From: Bellilinea sp034411135
GTDB taxonomy: Bacteria; Chloroflexota; Anaerolineae; Anaerolineales; Anaerolineaceae
Direction: 5' to 3'
Length of the DNA stretch: 64,000 bases
Assembly (NCBI GenBank): GCA_034411135.1
Contig: DAOUMN010000003.1
Location: 124,001-188,000 of the forward strand
Position 1 is the stretch's first letter. Every line of letters starts with the position of its first letter. Of this stretch, positions 18,460 through 27,518 are shown piece by piece. Both the position numbers and the translations under genes were made by a program. The notes under the pieces are model-generated. The model was not told where the DNA came from. It did no database searches and worked only from the letters and a program-made list of their open reading frames with translations.

Positions 18460-18492
18460 GCCGGGGGGTAAGAGCAGGAAGGCAAGCAAGCC

Positions 18493-19272
18493 ATGCAGAC
18501 CCATCCTCAGTTGGAACGACTGGAACAGATCGCCCGCTCGCTGCAAGAGCAGCGCGGCGCGCTGGCGTTGATCGGGCTGGGCTCGTGCGGTGTGGAAACC
18601 GCACGGATGGATGCCTGGTCGGACCTGGATTTCTTCGTCCTGGTCGAACGTGGCTTCAAGTCCGCCTTCCTGGACGACCTGGGCTGGCTGAGCAGCCTGT
18701 GCCCGGTGGATTTTGCCTTTGCCAACACCCGCGATGGATACAAACTGCTCTTTGCCGACGGTATTTTCTGCGAATTTGCGGTCTTCGAGCCGGGCGAACT
18801 GCACGAGATTCCCTACGCGCCGGGGCGCATGGTATGGAAACGTCCCGAAGTGCCCGAAAACCTGCGCCAACCCGTGTTTCCACCCGCGCCGCCGGTGGCG
18901 CGCGAGCCGGACTGGCTGCTCGGCGAGGCGCTGACCAACTTGCTGGTCGGTTTGGCTCGTGAGCGGCGCGGCGAGCGCCTGTCGGCAACCCGCTTCATTC
19001 AGGGCTATGCGGTGGAGCGCGTGCTGGAACTGATCGAGGCGGAGGGCAACCCGCCAAACGCTTCATCTGCGGATGCGTTCAACCCGGAGCGGCGCTTCGA
19101 GCAGCGCCACCCCGCCGCGGCAGTAGAACTGGCGAATTGGCTACAGGGCTACACGCGTAACCGCCAATCGGCGCTGCGCCTGCTGGACTGGCTGGAGCGG
19201 CATTACCCGGTTAACCCGGCAATTGCGGCGCGCATCCGCGCCCTGGCAGACGCGCCAATTCAGGGGGGCTGA
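18493..19272 (+). CDS. nucleotidyltransferase-fold protein
   Basis: A 259-residue protein. Residues about 24-55 read LIGLGSCGVETARMDAWSDL and DFFVLVERG, matching the GS...DxD core of minimal/aminoglycoside-type nucleotidyltransferases. A third acid is plausible in VDFAFAN or CEFAVFEPG. The C-terminal half is helical, as in substrate-recognition domains of this superfamily. No resistance phenotype can be claimed. It starts 33 bases after the CPBP gene. Confidence 0.7.
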   Translation: MQTHPQLERLEQIARSLQEQRGALALIGLGSCGVETARMDAWSDLDFFVLVERGFKSAFLDDLGWLSSLCPVDFAFANTRDGYKLLFADGIFCEFAVFEPGELHEIPYAPGRMVWKRPEVPENLRQPVFPPAPPVAREPDWLLGEALTNLLVGLARERRGERLSATRFIQGYAVERVLELIEAEGNPPNASSADAFNPERRFEQRHPAAAVELANWLQGYTRNRQSALRLLDWLERHYPVNPAIAARIRALADAPIQGG

Positions 19273-19394
19273 TCAACTCACCCATCAGCGCCTGCGCCGC
19301 ACCGGCGTAAATTTAAAAACGGCGGGAAGATTTACCGGTTTTTATCACAGCGGTTGGGGCGGCTTTTCGACAACAAGTTGATCCCGCATTGCGC

Positions 19395-20597
19395 TTATTG
19401 CGTAATGCGAACCAGGGTCACGTAGAAAGGTTCGTTTTCCTCAATGTCATTCGGGACACCCACCGCCAATGTCGAGCAAGAACCTTGGATGAAACCGCCG
19501 TCATCGGTCAACTTGATATTGAACTTTCCACTGCCTGTGAACCTGATCCCAGCGCAGGTGAGATCACACTTGACCGGACCGCTCAACCTGTTTCCCAGAA
19601 AGTCCATCTTACCATTGCAAACCGTGGAGATATTTAGACTGAAGGGCGACTGGATCTTAATGACTCCTTCCAGCGAGGAATTTCCCCAGCCACCGTTTGC
19701 CCGGTAAGTCCGGCATTTATCCAATTCTTTTTGGTACTTTGCAATGGGAGCAAGGTTTTCTCCGGAACCGAAAACCTCCAATCGTTGAAAGGTTTGCCTG
19801 AGTTCGATTGCCTTAGCCAGGTTTTTGCAGTCTTCCGTGGCTGCTTTCTCTGCATTTTGAACGGCTTCTTGAAACTCACTCAGAAGATTGTCAATGGCTG
19901 CCTCCGCCTGCTGTTGGGTGATTTTACCGGCTCGCTCTAATGCCTGTTGTTCGCCAATTGCGTTTTCTATCCGGCTTGCAGCAGAGCGGGCTCGGTCCAT
20001 TCTCCATTGCGCTAAATCAGCCAGGGTAACCCGTCCGGAACCGCCACCGCTGAACCCGGTCAAGAAAATGCGAATGTCACGGCTGTCGGGGTCGATGAGC
20101 GAGCGGCGGAAATCGGTGCCGCTGCCCTCGTACTTGAACATGAACTGCTCTTCGAGCGGAATATCCGCGGCGGGTTGAATGGTCAGAGTCAGCAGCCCGG
20201 AGAATGCCAGCCCGGAAGGCTCGAGCTGCACGCCATAAACTTTGCTCTGCACGGGTGCGCCTTCCAGGGAGTCGATCACGGTCATGCGCAACTCGGTGTC
20301 AACATCCAAGGCGCCCGCTGGCACCTCAAGTGTATAAACGCTGCCGTCCGCGCTGGTCAGGGTGAGCCTGCCGCCCTGGGGAGTGATTACGGCGCTGGCG
20401 GTTTCACGATCGTTCAATACCACGGTTACATCCAGGGGGTTGGCTGGTGCATCGTAATCCACACGATCGGTTGAAACCGCGGTTGCGCCTTGTGAATTGT
20501 TAGGTACATCATCAGAGCCTGACGGCGTGCCCAGGTTGGGGTCCGAATTGCAGGAAACCAGGAATACTATAGCTATCAGAAGTAGTAAGGCTCTCAT
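19395..20597 (-). CDS. lipoprotein with N-terminal beta-sandwich and central coiled region
   Basis: About 400 residues from the ATG at 20597; the in-frame start ten codons earlier would bury the signal peptide. Lipobox FLVSC gives Cys16. Residues about 60-185 form a ZU5-like beta-sandwich (GGRLTLTSADGSVYTLEVPA). Residues about 205-290 are strongly helical (EQQALERAGKITQQQAEAAI). The tail is beta-rich with several cysteines (CNGKMDFLG, CDLTCAGIRFTG). The family is not recognised; a surface or cell-wall role is possible. Coding density and GC are lower than its neighbours, hinting at different ancestry. Confidence 0.7.
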   Translation of the reverse strand: MRALLLLIAIVFLVSCNSDPNLGTPSGSDDVPNNSQGATAVSTDRVDYDAPANPLDVTVVLNDRETASAVITPQGGRLTLTSADGSVYTLEVPAGALDVDTELRMTVIDSLEGAPVQSKVYGVQLEPSGLAFSGLLTLTIQPAADIPLEEQFMFKYEGSGTDFRRSLIDPDSRDIRIFLTGFSGGGSGRVTLADLAQWRMDRARSAASRIENAIGEQQALERAGKITQQQAEAAIDNLLSEFQEAVQNAEKAATEDCKNLAKAIELRQTFQRLEVFGSGENLAPIAKYQKELDKCRTYRANGGWGNSSLEGVIKIQSPFSLNISTVCNGKMDFLGNRLSGPVKCDLTCAGIRFTGSGKFNIKLTDDGGFIQGSCSTLAVGVPNDIEENEPFYVTLVRITQ

Positions 20598-20847
20598 TGT
20601 TGTATTTCCTTTACATCTGACTGTCAAAAACCGGAGCGAAATTCGTTATAAAGAACAATACTTGTTTTGGTGAGATAAAATCAAGTAACTGGGCTGCCGA
20701 TGTATAGAGTTTTCGCTAAAAAGCGTTTTTCGCCAGAGCATGCGCTCCAGCGTACCCTGAGGCAATTGAACTCCAAGGTTGGGCTGTGCCTGCGCAACCG
20801 CGAATGCGGAGATATAATCAAACCATTCATTCCTGACGAGGAAGCGC

Positions 20848-22026
20848 ATGTCTCTTGCCCGCCCCTATTCCTACCTGACCCACCTGGAATGTTCGCGCTG
20901 TGCGGCGCGCCGCACAGCCAACCAACTGCAAAGCTTCTGTCCCGATTGCCAGGCGCCGCTACTGGCACGCTACGACCTCGCCGCTGCTTCTGGCGCGCTG
21001 CGCCGCGAGGACTTTGCCACCCGCCCGCGCGGGATGTGGCGCTGGCACGAACTGCTGCCCGTGCAGACCGGCGAAGATGTGCTCAGCCTGGGCGAGGGCG
21101 ATACGCCCGTGCTGCGCTTGCCGCGCCTGGCGGCGCAGTTGAACCTGCCCAACCTGGCGCTTAAAGATGAAAGCCTCAACCCGACCGGCAGTTTCAAGGC
21201 GCGCGGGCTGGCGGCTGCCATCTCCCGTGCGCGCGAACTGGGGGTGCGCCAGTTGACCATTCCCACCGCCGGAAACGCTGGCGGCGCGCTGGCAGCCTAT
21301 GCCGCCCGGGCGGGCATCCCGGCGCGGGTGTTCATGCCTGTGGACACCCCGCGCGCCAACGTTGCCGAATGCCGCATCACCGGCGCCGAGGTCGTTTTGG
21401 TGGACGGGTTGATCAGCGATGCAGCGCGCCTTTCGGCAGAGTTTGCCCGCGCCAGTGGCGCGTTCGACGTGTCCACCTTCAAAGAGCCGTACCGTATGGA
21501 AGGCAAAAAGACGATGGGCTTCGAAATTGCCGAGGCGTACGGCTGGCGGCTGCCGGATGTGATCATCTACCCCGCCGGGGGCGGTATGGGGCTGGCTGCC
21601 ATCTGGAAAGCCTTTCAGGAACTGGACTGCCTGGGCTGGCTGGATGCGCCGCGTCTGCCGCGCATGGTGGCGGTGCAGGCGGAAGGTTGCGCGCCGGTGG
21701 TGGATGCCTTCCAGCGGCGCGCCGAAAACTGCGACTTCTGGCAGGGCGCGCACACCCGCGCCTCCGGCTTGCGCGTGCCGAAAAGCTTTGGCGACCGGTT
21801 GATTCTGCAAACCCTGTACCAGAGCAGCGGCTGCGCCGTGGCGGTCAGCGACGCGGCGATCGATCAGGCGCAGGAAGTGCTGGCGCGCAGCGAGGGCATC
21901 TTTGCTGCGCCGGAGGGCGCTGCCAACCTGGCGGCGCTGCCGCGCCTGTTGGAATCCGGCTGGCTGCAGCCGGAGGAGCGCGTACTGCTGCTCAACACCG
22001 GCAGCGGGTTGAAGTATCTCGATTGA
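20848..22026 (+). CDS. thrC: threonine synthase
   Basis: A 392-residue PLP enzyme converting O-phosphohomoserine to threonine. The N-terminus has a four-cysteine zinc-ribbon-like module (CSRC, then CPDC) seen in many threonine synthases. The PLP lysine motif NPTGSFKARG lies near residues 111-120, the phosphate-binding glycine loop reads PAGGGMGLAA, and the C-terminal NTGSGLKYLD is typical. TATAAT (20813-20818) and GAGGAAG precede the ATG. No other threonine-pathway gene is in the window. Confidence 0.92.
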   Translation: MSLARPYSYLTHLECSRCAARRTANQLQSFCPDCQAPLLARYDLAAASGALRREDFATRPRGMWRWHELLPVQTGEDVLSLGEGDTPVLRLPRLAAQLNLPNLALKDESLNPTGSFKARGLAAAISRARELGVRQLTIPTAGNAGGALAAYAARAGIPARVFMPVDTPRANVAECRITGAEVVLVDGLISDAARLSAEFARASGAFDVSTFKEPYRMEGKKTMGFEIAEAYGWRLPDVIIYPAGGGMGLAAIWKAFQELDCLGWLDAPRLPRMVAVQAEGCAPVVDAFQRRAENCDFWQGAHTRASGLRVPKSFGDRLILQTLYQSSGCAVAVSDAAIDQAQEVLARSEGIFAAPEGAANLAALPRLLESGWLQPEERVLLLNTGSGLKYLD

Positions 22027-22056
22027 ACATGCCGCCCAGCCTCAAGAGGGTTGCGG

Positions 22057-24675
22057 TCAGCGCCCGACCAGCGGCAGGTAAGTGCGGATCGGGTACTCCA
22101 GCACCACTTCCAGCAGCACTTCATCGAGGATCTCGTCCGCGCTGTGGAATTCCAGCACGGCGCGATGGGTGCCGGGCGTCAGGCGGCTGCCGTCGATGGT
22201 CACCGTCAGCGGCAAGCTTGTGCCAGCTGCCAGAATGCCGCTGGATGGCGTGACCGTCAGCCAGCCCGCCTCAACCCACAGCAGCAGATCGTCCACAAAG
22301 AAATTGGTGGTCGCTTCGCTGGTTTGCACCCCGTACATTTTGACGGTGTGCGAACCGCCGTCGGCAAACGCTGCCAGGCTGATGTCGCTGCGCGCGTAGG
22401 AAGTCTCGAAGCAGCGCGCGCCGCTGGCGGTCTGCCGCCAGATTTCGATCTCGTCCACCGACAGGTTGAGGTAATCCTGCGGGCTGCCGCAGCCTCTTAT
22501 CTGCATGTAAAAACGCAGCCAGGTGTTCCCGGCGGGCAGGCGCACGCTCTGCGCCACCCAGCCGTCCTCGTAAGACTGCGCCCCGCCAAACCACGCCCAC
22601 CACAAGCCGTTGTTGGGTAGCGCGCTGCTGCCTCCGCCGCAGGAAGCCACCGTGCACAGCGGTGTGCCGAACAGGCGCGAATACTGCTGCCAGGGGCTTT
22701 CCGGCGCGTTGCCCAGCTCGAAACCGCCGTCCGCCAGCAGGGGCATCTCATCCACCTGCCGCCGGACGACCGAAAACGGCGCGTCCTGCCAGCCGCGGTT
22801 GGACAGGATCAGCGCGGCGTCCATCTGAATACCGCCGTCGAGTTCGATGCGCAGTGTCTCCTCCTCCACTTCCAGGCAGGGGTGGTCGGAGAGCAGGTCG
22901 AAATTGCGCACCAGTGTCTGCCCGGCTTGCAATTGGACGGCTGCTTCCTGTGCCACCAGCCCAGTGGCGGATGCGCTGATGCGGTATTCGCCCGGCGGCA
23001 GCCAGGCGCGGTAGGCGCCCTGCTCGTTGGTGGTGAGGATGCGCAGCGGCTGGCTGGGATTGGCAGCCGCTGCAATGCTCACCCGCACGCCGGGGCGGGG
23101 GGTAAAGCGGAATACCTCGCACGCTTCGCCGCCGCGCACCGTGCCCTGCACTACGGCGTTCATGCCGCAGAAATGGCGCGCCGCCTCGACCGCCGCCAGC
23201 GCGTTGATCTCGCCCCATCCGGCGGCATAATTGGGATGATCGGTCGGCGTGGCGGGCGATCTGTCATCCACCACCACCGGTGTTGCGCTCTGTTCGAGGA
23301 TCGTCTCGGTGGCGGCGTAGTTGCCCACCAGGCACGGCGCCGCCTGCCAGATGAGCGCCACCAGCCCGGCAACGTGCGGCGCGGACATGGACGTGCCGGT
23401 CAAATTGAAGTAGGCGTTATCCGCGCTGCTGAACGCCGAGCGGATGTTGACTCCCGGCGCAATCACCTGCGGTTTGAGATCGGCAAACCCGCTGTGCGGG
23501 TTGGTCGTATCCGCGTCGTCGGTGGGACCCCAGTTGGAATGAAAGGCGTACTGCCCGTCGCTGGTGCCGCTGGAACCGACCCCGGTCACATTGCCGTAAC
23601 GCGCCGGGTTGCCAACCGTGTTCAAACCGGGCGGGTAGGGATAGCCGCAATTACCGGCGTTGCCGTTGGAAAACAGCGGGTAGATGCCAGCTGCCAGCCA
23701 GGCATTGACCGATGGTTTGAACCAGTCGTTGTAGGCACGAGCGCAATCGCCCCAGGAATTGTTGACCACCTGCGGGCGCAGGTCGGGGTTGGGCTGGCTG
23801 CCGTCGGTGCGGGTGGGGGCGAGCACAAACTGCGCACAGGCAAGCAGTTGAACGTCGCCGCAGTTGCTGTTCTTGCAGGCGCGGCACGCCATCCATTCCG
23901 CGCCGGGAGCCACGCCAATCTGGTCGCTGCCGGCGCTGCCGACCATGATGCCCATGGTATGTGTGCCGTGCCCGTGCGTATCGAACGGGGTGGGGAGTTT
24001 GCTGTAGGCATCGTACCAGTTGTACTCGTGGTCAAAATTCCCGCCGCCCAGGTTGCCGCGGTAAGCCTGGATGAGCGCCTGGTGAGTGTAGCGCACGCCG
24101 GTATCGATGTTGGCGACCACCACCTGGCTGCCATTGATGCCCTCCTGCCACACGCGCGGCGCCTGGATACGCTCCAGGTTGGATTCGATCGCCTGCACGC
24201 CAACCGGGCTGAACAGCGGGCGCTGGCTGTCGTGCAGCATGTACTCGCGCGGCGCGCGGATGGCGGCGATGCCGTCGAAGGTCAGCACCTGTTGCAGCGT
24301 CTGGCTGCCGGACTGTTCGACGTAGATCGCGTTTTGGATCCAGTACGGTGTGAAGTTAACCCCGTTGCGCTGCAACGCGGCGCGCACCTGCGCCTGCGAA
24401 AGATCGGCGGTGCGGGTCAATTGTTCATAGACGTAGCGTCCGCGCGTTATCCAGTCCATCTGCCCGGCAAGGCTCAGGTCGGGCGTCTCGTTGAAGACAA
24501 TCCAGTAGGAGGTCAATTCACCAGCGAGCAGCTGCTGTTGGATTTCGCCGTCCACCGGCGGCAGCCCGGCGCCAAACGGGCGCATTGCCTGGGCAACCGG
24601 TGGGGCAAACGCCAGCGCGGCTACCATGCCGACCAGCAGCAATCCAATCCAGATCGATTTGACCAACCCGCTCAA
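22057..24675 (-). CDS. secreted S8 subtilisin-like serine protease with C-terminal sorting-type end
   Basis: An 872-residue exported protease. The start appears to be TTG at 24675; residues 1-30 form a signal peptide (LLLVGMVAALAFAPPVAQA). An I9-like propeptide region spans about 45-150. The triad is visible: Asp191 in VVVANIDTGVRYTH, His236 in DTHGHGTHTMG and Ser429 in LTGTSMSAPHVAG. Residues about 500-590 hold a carboxypeptidase-regulatory-like fold, then a MAM/choice-of-anchor-type domain (about 630-790). The last residues YPIRTYLPLVGR match the shared C-terminal end seen in two other exported proteins here. Converges with thrC. Confidence 0.92.
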   Translation of the reverse strand: MSGLVKSIWIGLLLVGMVAALAFAPPVAQAMRPFGAGLPPVDGEIQQQLLAGELTSYWIVFNETPDLSLAGQMDWITRGRYVYEQLTRTADLSQAQVRAALQRNGVNFTPYWIQNAIYVEQSGSQTLQQVLTFDGIAAIRAPREYMLHDSQRPLFSPVGVQAIESNLERIQAPRVWQEGINGSQVVVANIDTGVRYTHQALIQAYRGNLGGGNFDHEYNWYDAYSKLPTPFDTHGHGTHTMGIMVGSAGSDQIGVAPGAEWMACRACKNSNCGDVQLLACAQFVLAPTRTDGSQPNPDLRPQVVNNSWGDCARAYNDWFKPSVNAWLAAGIYPLFSNGNAGNCGYPYPPGLNTVGNPARYGNVTGVGSSGTSDGQYAFHSNWGPTDDADTTNPHSGFADLKPQVIAPGVNIRSAFSSADNAYFNLTGTSMSAPHVAGLVALIWQAAPCLVGNYAATETILEQSATPVVVDDRSPATPTDHPNYAAGWGEINALAAVEAARHFCGMNAVVQGTVRGGEACEVFRFTPRPGVRVSIAAAANPSQPLRILTTNEQGAYRAWLPPGEYRISASATGLVAQEAAVQLQAGQTLVRNFDLLSDHPCLEVEEETLRIELDGGIQMDAALILSNRGWQDAPFSVVRRQVDEMPLLADGGFELGNAPESPWQQYSRLFGTPLCTVASCGGGSSALPNNGLWWAWFGGAQSYEDGWVAQSVRLPAGNTWLRFYMQIRGCGSPQDYLNLSVDEIEIWRQTASGARCFETSYARSDISLAAFADGGSHTVKMYGVQTSEATTNFFVDDLLLWVEAGWLTVTPSSGILAAGTSLPLTVTIDGSRLTPGTHRAVLEFHSADEILDEVLLEVVLEYPIRTYLPLVGR

Positions 24676-24908
24676 TGTTGTTACTCTCTACTTCTCGTTA
24701 ATTAAACCCCGCACCGCGCTGGTGTATGCGCCGCTTTGGGCGCGAACCTAACCCTCTGCGTAGGCGATTGCCTGTTCTTTTACTGTACCACGTTCAGGTG
24801 TGAATCGGGTTAAAAAATTTGTAAATTTCGGTCGTCTGTGTATCCGCCGGGTATGCTGAAGGCTGCACAGTTCCATATACACTGCCTTGCGCACAGGTTT
24901 CCACGCGG

Positions 24909-24917
24909 TGCTATAAT
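24909..24917 (+). promoter_or_regulatory. extended -10 box for a leaderless transcript (Lgt-like gene)
   Basis: TGCTATAAT (24909-24917) is a perfect extended -10 element. Placing the hexamer at -12 to -7 puts +1 at 24924, one base before the GTG start, with no room for a ribosome-binding site. Confidence 0.6.
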
Positions 24918-24924
24918 CCGCAGT

Positions 24925-25698
24925 GTGAATCTTTTTTCGCTACTGGTCGGCATTGGCGCATCGCTCGGGTTGTTGCTGGTGGCGCGCAGCGCGCCGCCAG
25001 GCGCTGAATTGCGCCGCGCGGGTGGCGGGCTGCTCATTCTGCTGGCGGCGCTGATTGGGGCGCGGGCGGGTTTTGTCTGGCTTAACCCGCATCTCTACCG
25101 CGCTGATGGCTGGGCGGCGCTGCGCTTCTGGGAAGGCGGGCTGTCCTTCCCCGGCGGGCTGCTGGCAGCCTTGCTGGCAATTGGGCTGCTTGCGCTGGCG
25201 CGGCGTGAACCACTCGGTCGCACCGCTGACGGGCTGGCGGTGATGTTTGTCCCGCTGGCGGTCATGCTCTGGCTGGGCTGCGGCGCAGCGGGCTGCGCGT
25301 ATGGCATTGCCCTCACCGAACAGTATCCGTGGGCGCTGCCGGTGATGGAGCTGGATGGCAGCCTGACCTACCGCTTTCCGCTGCCTTACCTGGCGGCACC
25401 TGCGCTGTTGTTGTTTGCCTGGCAGGCGGATAAACGCACCGCCGGCAGCCGCATTCCCGGTTTGCGTGCCTGCGCCGTAGGGCTGGCGCTGGCGCTGCAC
25501 ACCCTGTTGTTCACCGCCCTGCGCGGCGACTCCCCGCCGCGCTTTCAGGATGTGCGCCTGGATACAGCCGCTGCGTTGCTGCTGGGTGGGCTCTCCCTGC
25601 TGGGCTTGATCGGGCTGGCAATTGCCCGTCTGCGTTCTTCCTTCGCCGATGAAGCCCCCGGCGCCAACCGCGAAACCTGGTTTTCTCACAAGGATTGA
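24925..25698 (+). CDS. Lgt-like (prolipoprotein diacylglyceryl transferase family) membrane protein, divergent
   Basis: About 257 residues from GTG 24925, chosen because a perfect extended -10 ends eight bases upstream; the longer ATG frame runs into that promoter. About seven membrane segments are visible. FWEGGLSFPGGLLAALLA matches the Lgt signature, but the catalytic His of the usual FHGG is Pro. The second signature appears as LGCGAAGCAYG and lacks the usual preceding Arg. These changes make true Lgt activity doubtful; many divergent family members have unknown function. It is followed within seven bases by the NAD-synthesis pair. Confidence 0.75.
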   Translation: MNLFSLLVGIGASLGLLLVARSAPPGAELRRAGGGLLILLAALIGARAGFVWLNPHLYRADGWAALRFWEGGLSFPGGLLAALLAIGLLALARREPLGRTADGLAVMFVPLAVMLWLGCGAAGCAYGIALTEQYPWALPVMELDGSLTYRFPLPYLAAPALLLFAWQADKRTAGSRIPGLRACAVGLALALHTLLFTALRGDSPPRFQDVRLDTAAALLLGGLSLLGLIGLAIARLRSSFADEAPGANRETWFSHKD

Positions 25699-25704
25699 CC
25701 GCGC

Positions 25705-26568
25705 ATGAAATTGACCCTTGGACTGGCTCAAATCAATACCGTGCTGGGCAACCCCGAAGCCAACCTGCAGAAGCACCTCGCCCTGGCGGAACAGGCGCGC
25801 CAGGACGGCGCCGACCTGCTCATTTTTCCCGAACTGTCGCTGACCGGTTACGTGCTGCAGGACCTGACCCCCACTGTTGCCCACCGCCCGCAGCGCGACG
25901 ATCCGCTTTTCGCTCCGCTGCTGCAAGCCTCGCAGTACATCGACCTGCTGGTCGGTTTCGTCGAGGAGGACAGCCGCAACCGTTTTTACATTGCCGCGGC
26001 GTACCTGTCGGGCGGGGAGATTGCCCACGTCCACCGCAAGGTGTACCTGCCAACTTACGGGTTATTCGACGAGGGACGTTTTTTTGCCTGGGGCGACGCT
26101 ATCCAGGCTTTCGACACCCGCTTTGGGCGGGCAGGGGTGTTGATTTGCGAGGACTTCTGGCACGCCTCGCCACCCTACCTGCTCTGGTTGGATGGCGCCG
26201 ACCTGTTCTTTTTCACCTCGGCATCGCCGGGGCGCGGTCTCAACAGCGCCGCGCTGCTCGAATCGGCGCGCTGGGTGGAGCATATCAACCGCGCCTACGC
26301 CAGCCTGTTCACCGCCTTTGTTGCCCACGCCAACCGGGTCGGTTACGAGGACGGGCTTAACTTTTGGGGCGGCTCGACCGTCTTCGACCCCAACGGCGAA
26401 CTGGTGGCACAGGCGGCTTACTTTGAAGAAGGCGTGACCCTGGCGGAGATCGACCTGAATATGCTCCATCGCACCCGCGCCCGCCTGCCGCTGCTGCGCG
26501 ACGAACGCACCGCGCTGGTACAGCGCGAACTCAACCGTATCCTCACCAGCCGCACCTCCGGCAGATAG
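25705..26568 (+). CDS. carbon-nitrogen hydrolase, likely glutaminase partner of NAD synthase
   Basis: A 287-residue nitrilase-fold protein. The triad is intact: Glu43 in FPELSLTGY, Lys112 in HRKVYLPTYG and Cys148 in VLICEDFW. The sequence following the catalytic Cys resembles the N-terminal glutaminase domain of glutamine-dependent NAD synthetases rather than stand-alone nitrilases. Its stop lies ten bases before nadE. In most bacteria with glutamine-dependent NAD synthesis these two domains are fused; here they are separate ORFs. Predicted role: release ammonia from glutamine for NadE. Confidence 0.88.
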   Translation: MKLTLGLAQINTVLGNPEANLQKHLALAEQARQDGADLLIFPELSLTGYVLQDLTPTVAHRPQRDDPLFAPLLQASQYIDLLVGFVEEDSRNRFYIAAAYLSGGEIAHVHRKVYLPTYGLFDEGRFFAWGDAIQAFDTRFGRAGVLICEDFWHASPPYLLWLDGADLFFFTSASPGRGLNSAALLESARWVEHINRAYASLFTAFVAHANRVGYEDGLNFWGGSTVFDPNGELVAQAAYFEEGVTLAEIDLNMLHRTRARLPLLRDERTALVQRELNRILTSRTSGR

Positions 26569-26578
26569 GACACCTGCC

Positions 26579-27406
26579 ATGCATCCGATTGACCTGACCA
26601 TCCACACCGACCTGGCGCGGCGCATCCTGACCGGCTTCATTCACAGCGAGATCACCCGCAGCGGGCTTTCGCGCGCGGTGATCGGGCTTTCCGGGGGGAT
26701 CGACTCTGCCGTCTCGTGCTACCTGGCAGCCGAAGCGCTCGGCGCGCAAAACGTGCTGGCTGTGCGCATGCCCTACCGCACCTCCTCACCCGATTCGCTT
26801 TCCGACGCGCAGAAAGTGATCGACGCCACCGGCGTGCAGTCGCTGACGATCGAGATCACCCCCATGGTCGAGCCGCTGTTTGAACGATTTCCCGACATGA
26901 GCGACATGCGGCGCGGCAACATCATGGCGCGCCAGCGCATGGTGGTGCTGTATGACCAGTCGGCGGCGTTCAACGGGTTGGTGGTGGGGACAGGCAACAA
27001 AACCGAGATCCTGCTGGGATACACCACCCTGTACGGCGATTCGGCGTGCGCGCTCAACCCGATTGGCGACCTGTACAAGACTCAGCTGCGCCAGCTGGCA
27101 GAAGCACTGGGTGTGCCGGAGTCGCTGCGCCGCAAGCCGCCTTCTGCCGACCTGTGGTCGGGGCAGACCGACGAGGGTGAATTGGGTTACACCTATGCCG
27201 AAGTGGATCAGCTGCTCTACCTGCTGGTTGACCAGCGCTACACAGCGCAGGAGTGCATCGAAGCCGGCTTCCAGGAAACCTTTGTCCGCGCGGTGGTCGA
27301 GCGGGTGCGGCGTAACCAGTTCAAGCGCGTGTTGCCCCCCATCGCCAAATTGAGCAACCGCACCATCGGCTACGATTTTCTCTACCTGCGTGACTGGGGC
27401 ACCTGA
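26579..27406 (+). CDS. nadE: NAD+ synthase
   Basis: A 275-residue ATP-pyrophosphatase that amidates nicotinic acid adenine dinucleotide to NAD+. The PP-loop LSGGIDSAVSCYLAAEA spans residues about 37-53, and the family phrases GTGNKTEILLGYTT and KPPSADLWSGQTDEGELG are present. It is encoded ten bases behind the separate glutaminase subunit. In-frame overlap with a fused form was not seen: a stop and a new ATG separate them. Confidence 0.95.
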   Translation: MHPIDLTIHTDLARRILTGFIHSEITRSGLSRAVIGLSGGIDSAVSCYLAAEALGAQNVLAVRMPYRTSSPDSLSDAQKVIDATGVQSLTIEITPMVEPLFERFPDMSDMRRGNIMARQRMVVLYDQSAAFNGLVVGTGNKTEILLGYTTLYGDSACALNPIGDLYKTQLRQLAEALGVPESLRRKPPSADLWSGQTDEGELGYTYAEVDQLLYLLVDQRYTAQECIEAGFQETFVRAVVERVRRNQFKRVLPPIAKLSNRTIGYDFLYLRDWGT

Positions 27407-27479
27407 GTCCGCCGTGGGCTGTGGGCACGCCCTGCCGTGCGAATTGAACGCGCTTTTGCTGCCCCCTGCCCCCTGTTTC

Positions 27480-27488
27480 TGATATAAT
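27480..27488 (+). promoter_or_regulatory. extended -10 box upstream of dnaN
   Basis: TGATATAAT (27480-27488) matches the extended -10 consensus, 30 bases upstream of the dnaN ATG. A good ribosome site CAGGAGGG (27505-27512) follows, so this transcript has a normal leader. Confidence 0.55.
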
Positions 27489-27518
27489 TCCCTATCATAC
27501 TCCTCAGGAGGGCGTTCC

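Noticed and set aside
22882..24705. 607-codon plus-strand frame opposite the subtilase
   Set aside because: The subtilase triad, propeptide and signal peptide are clear on the minus strand; the antisense product has no domain.
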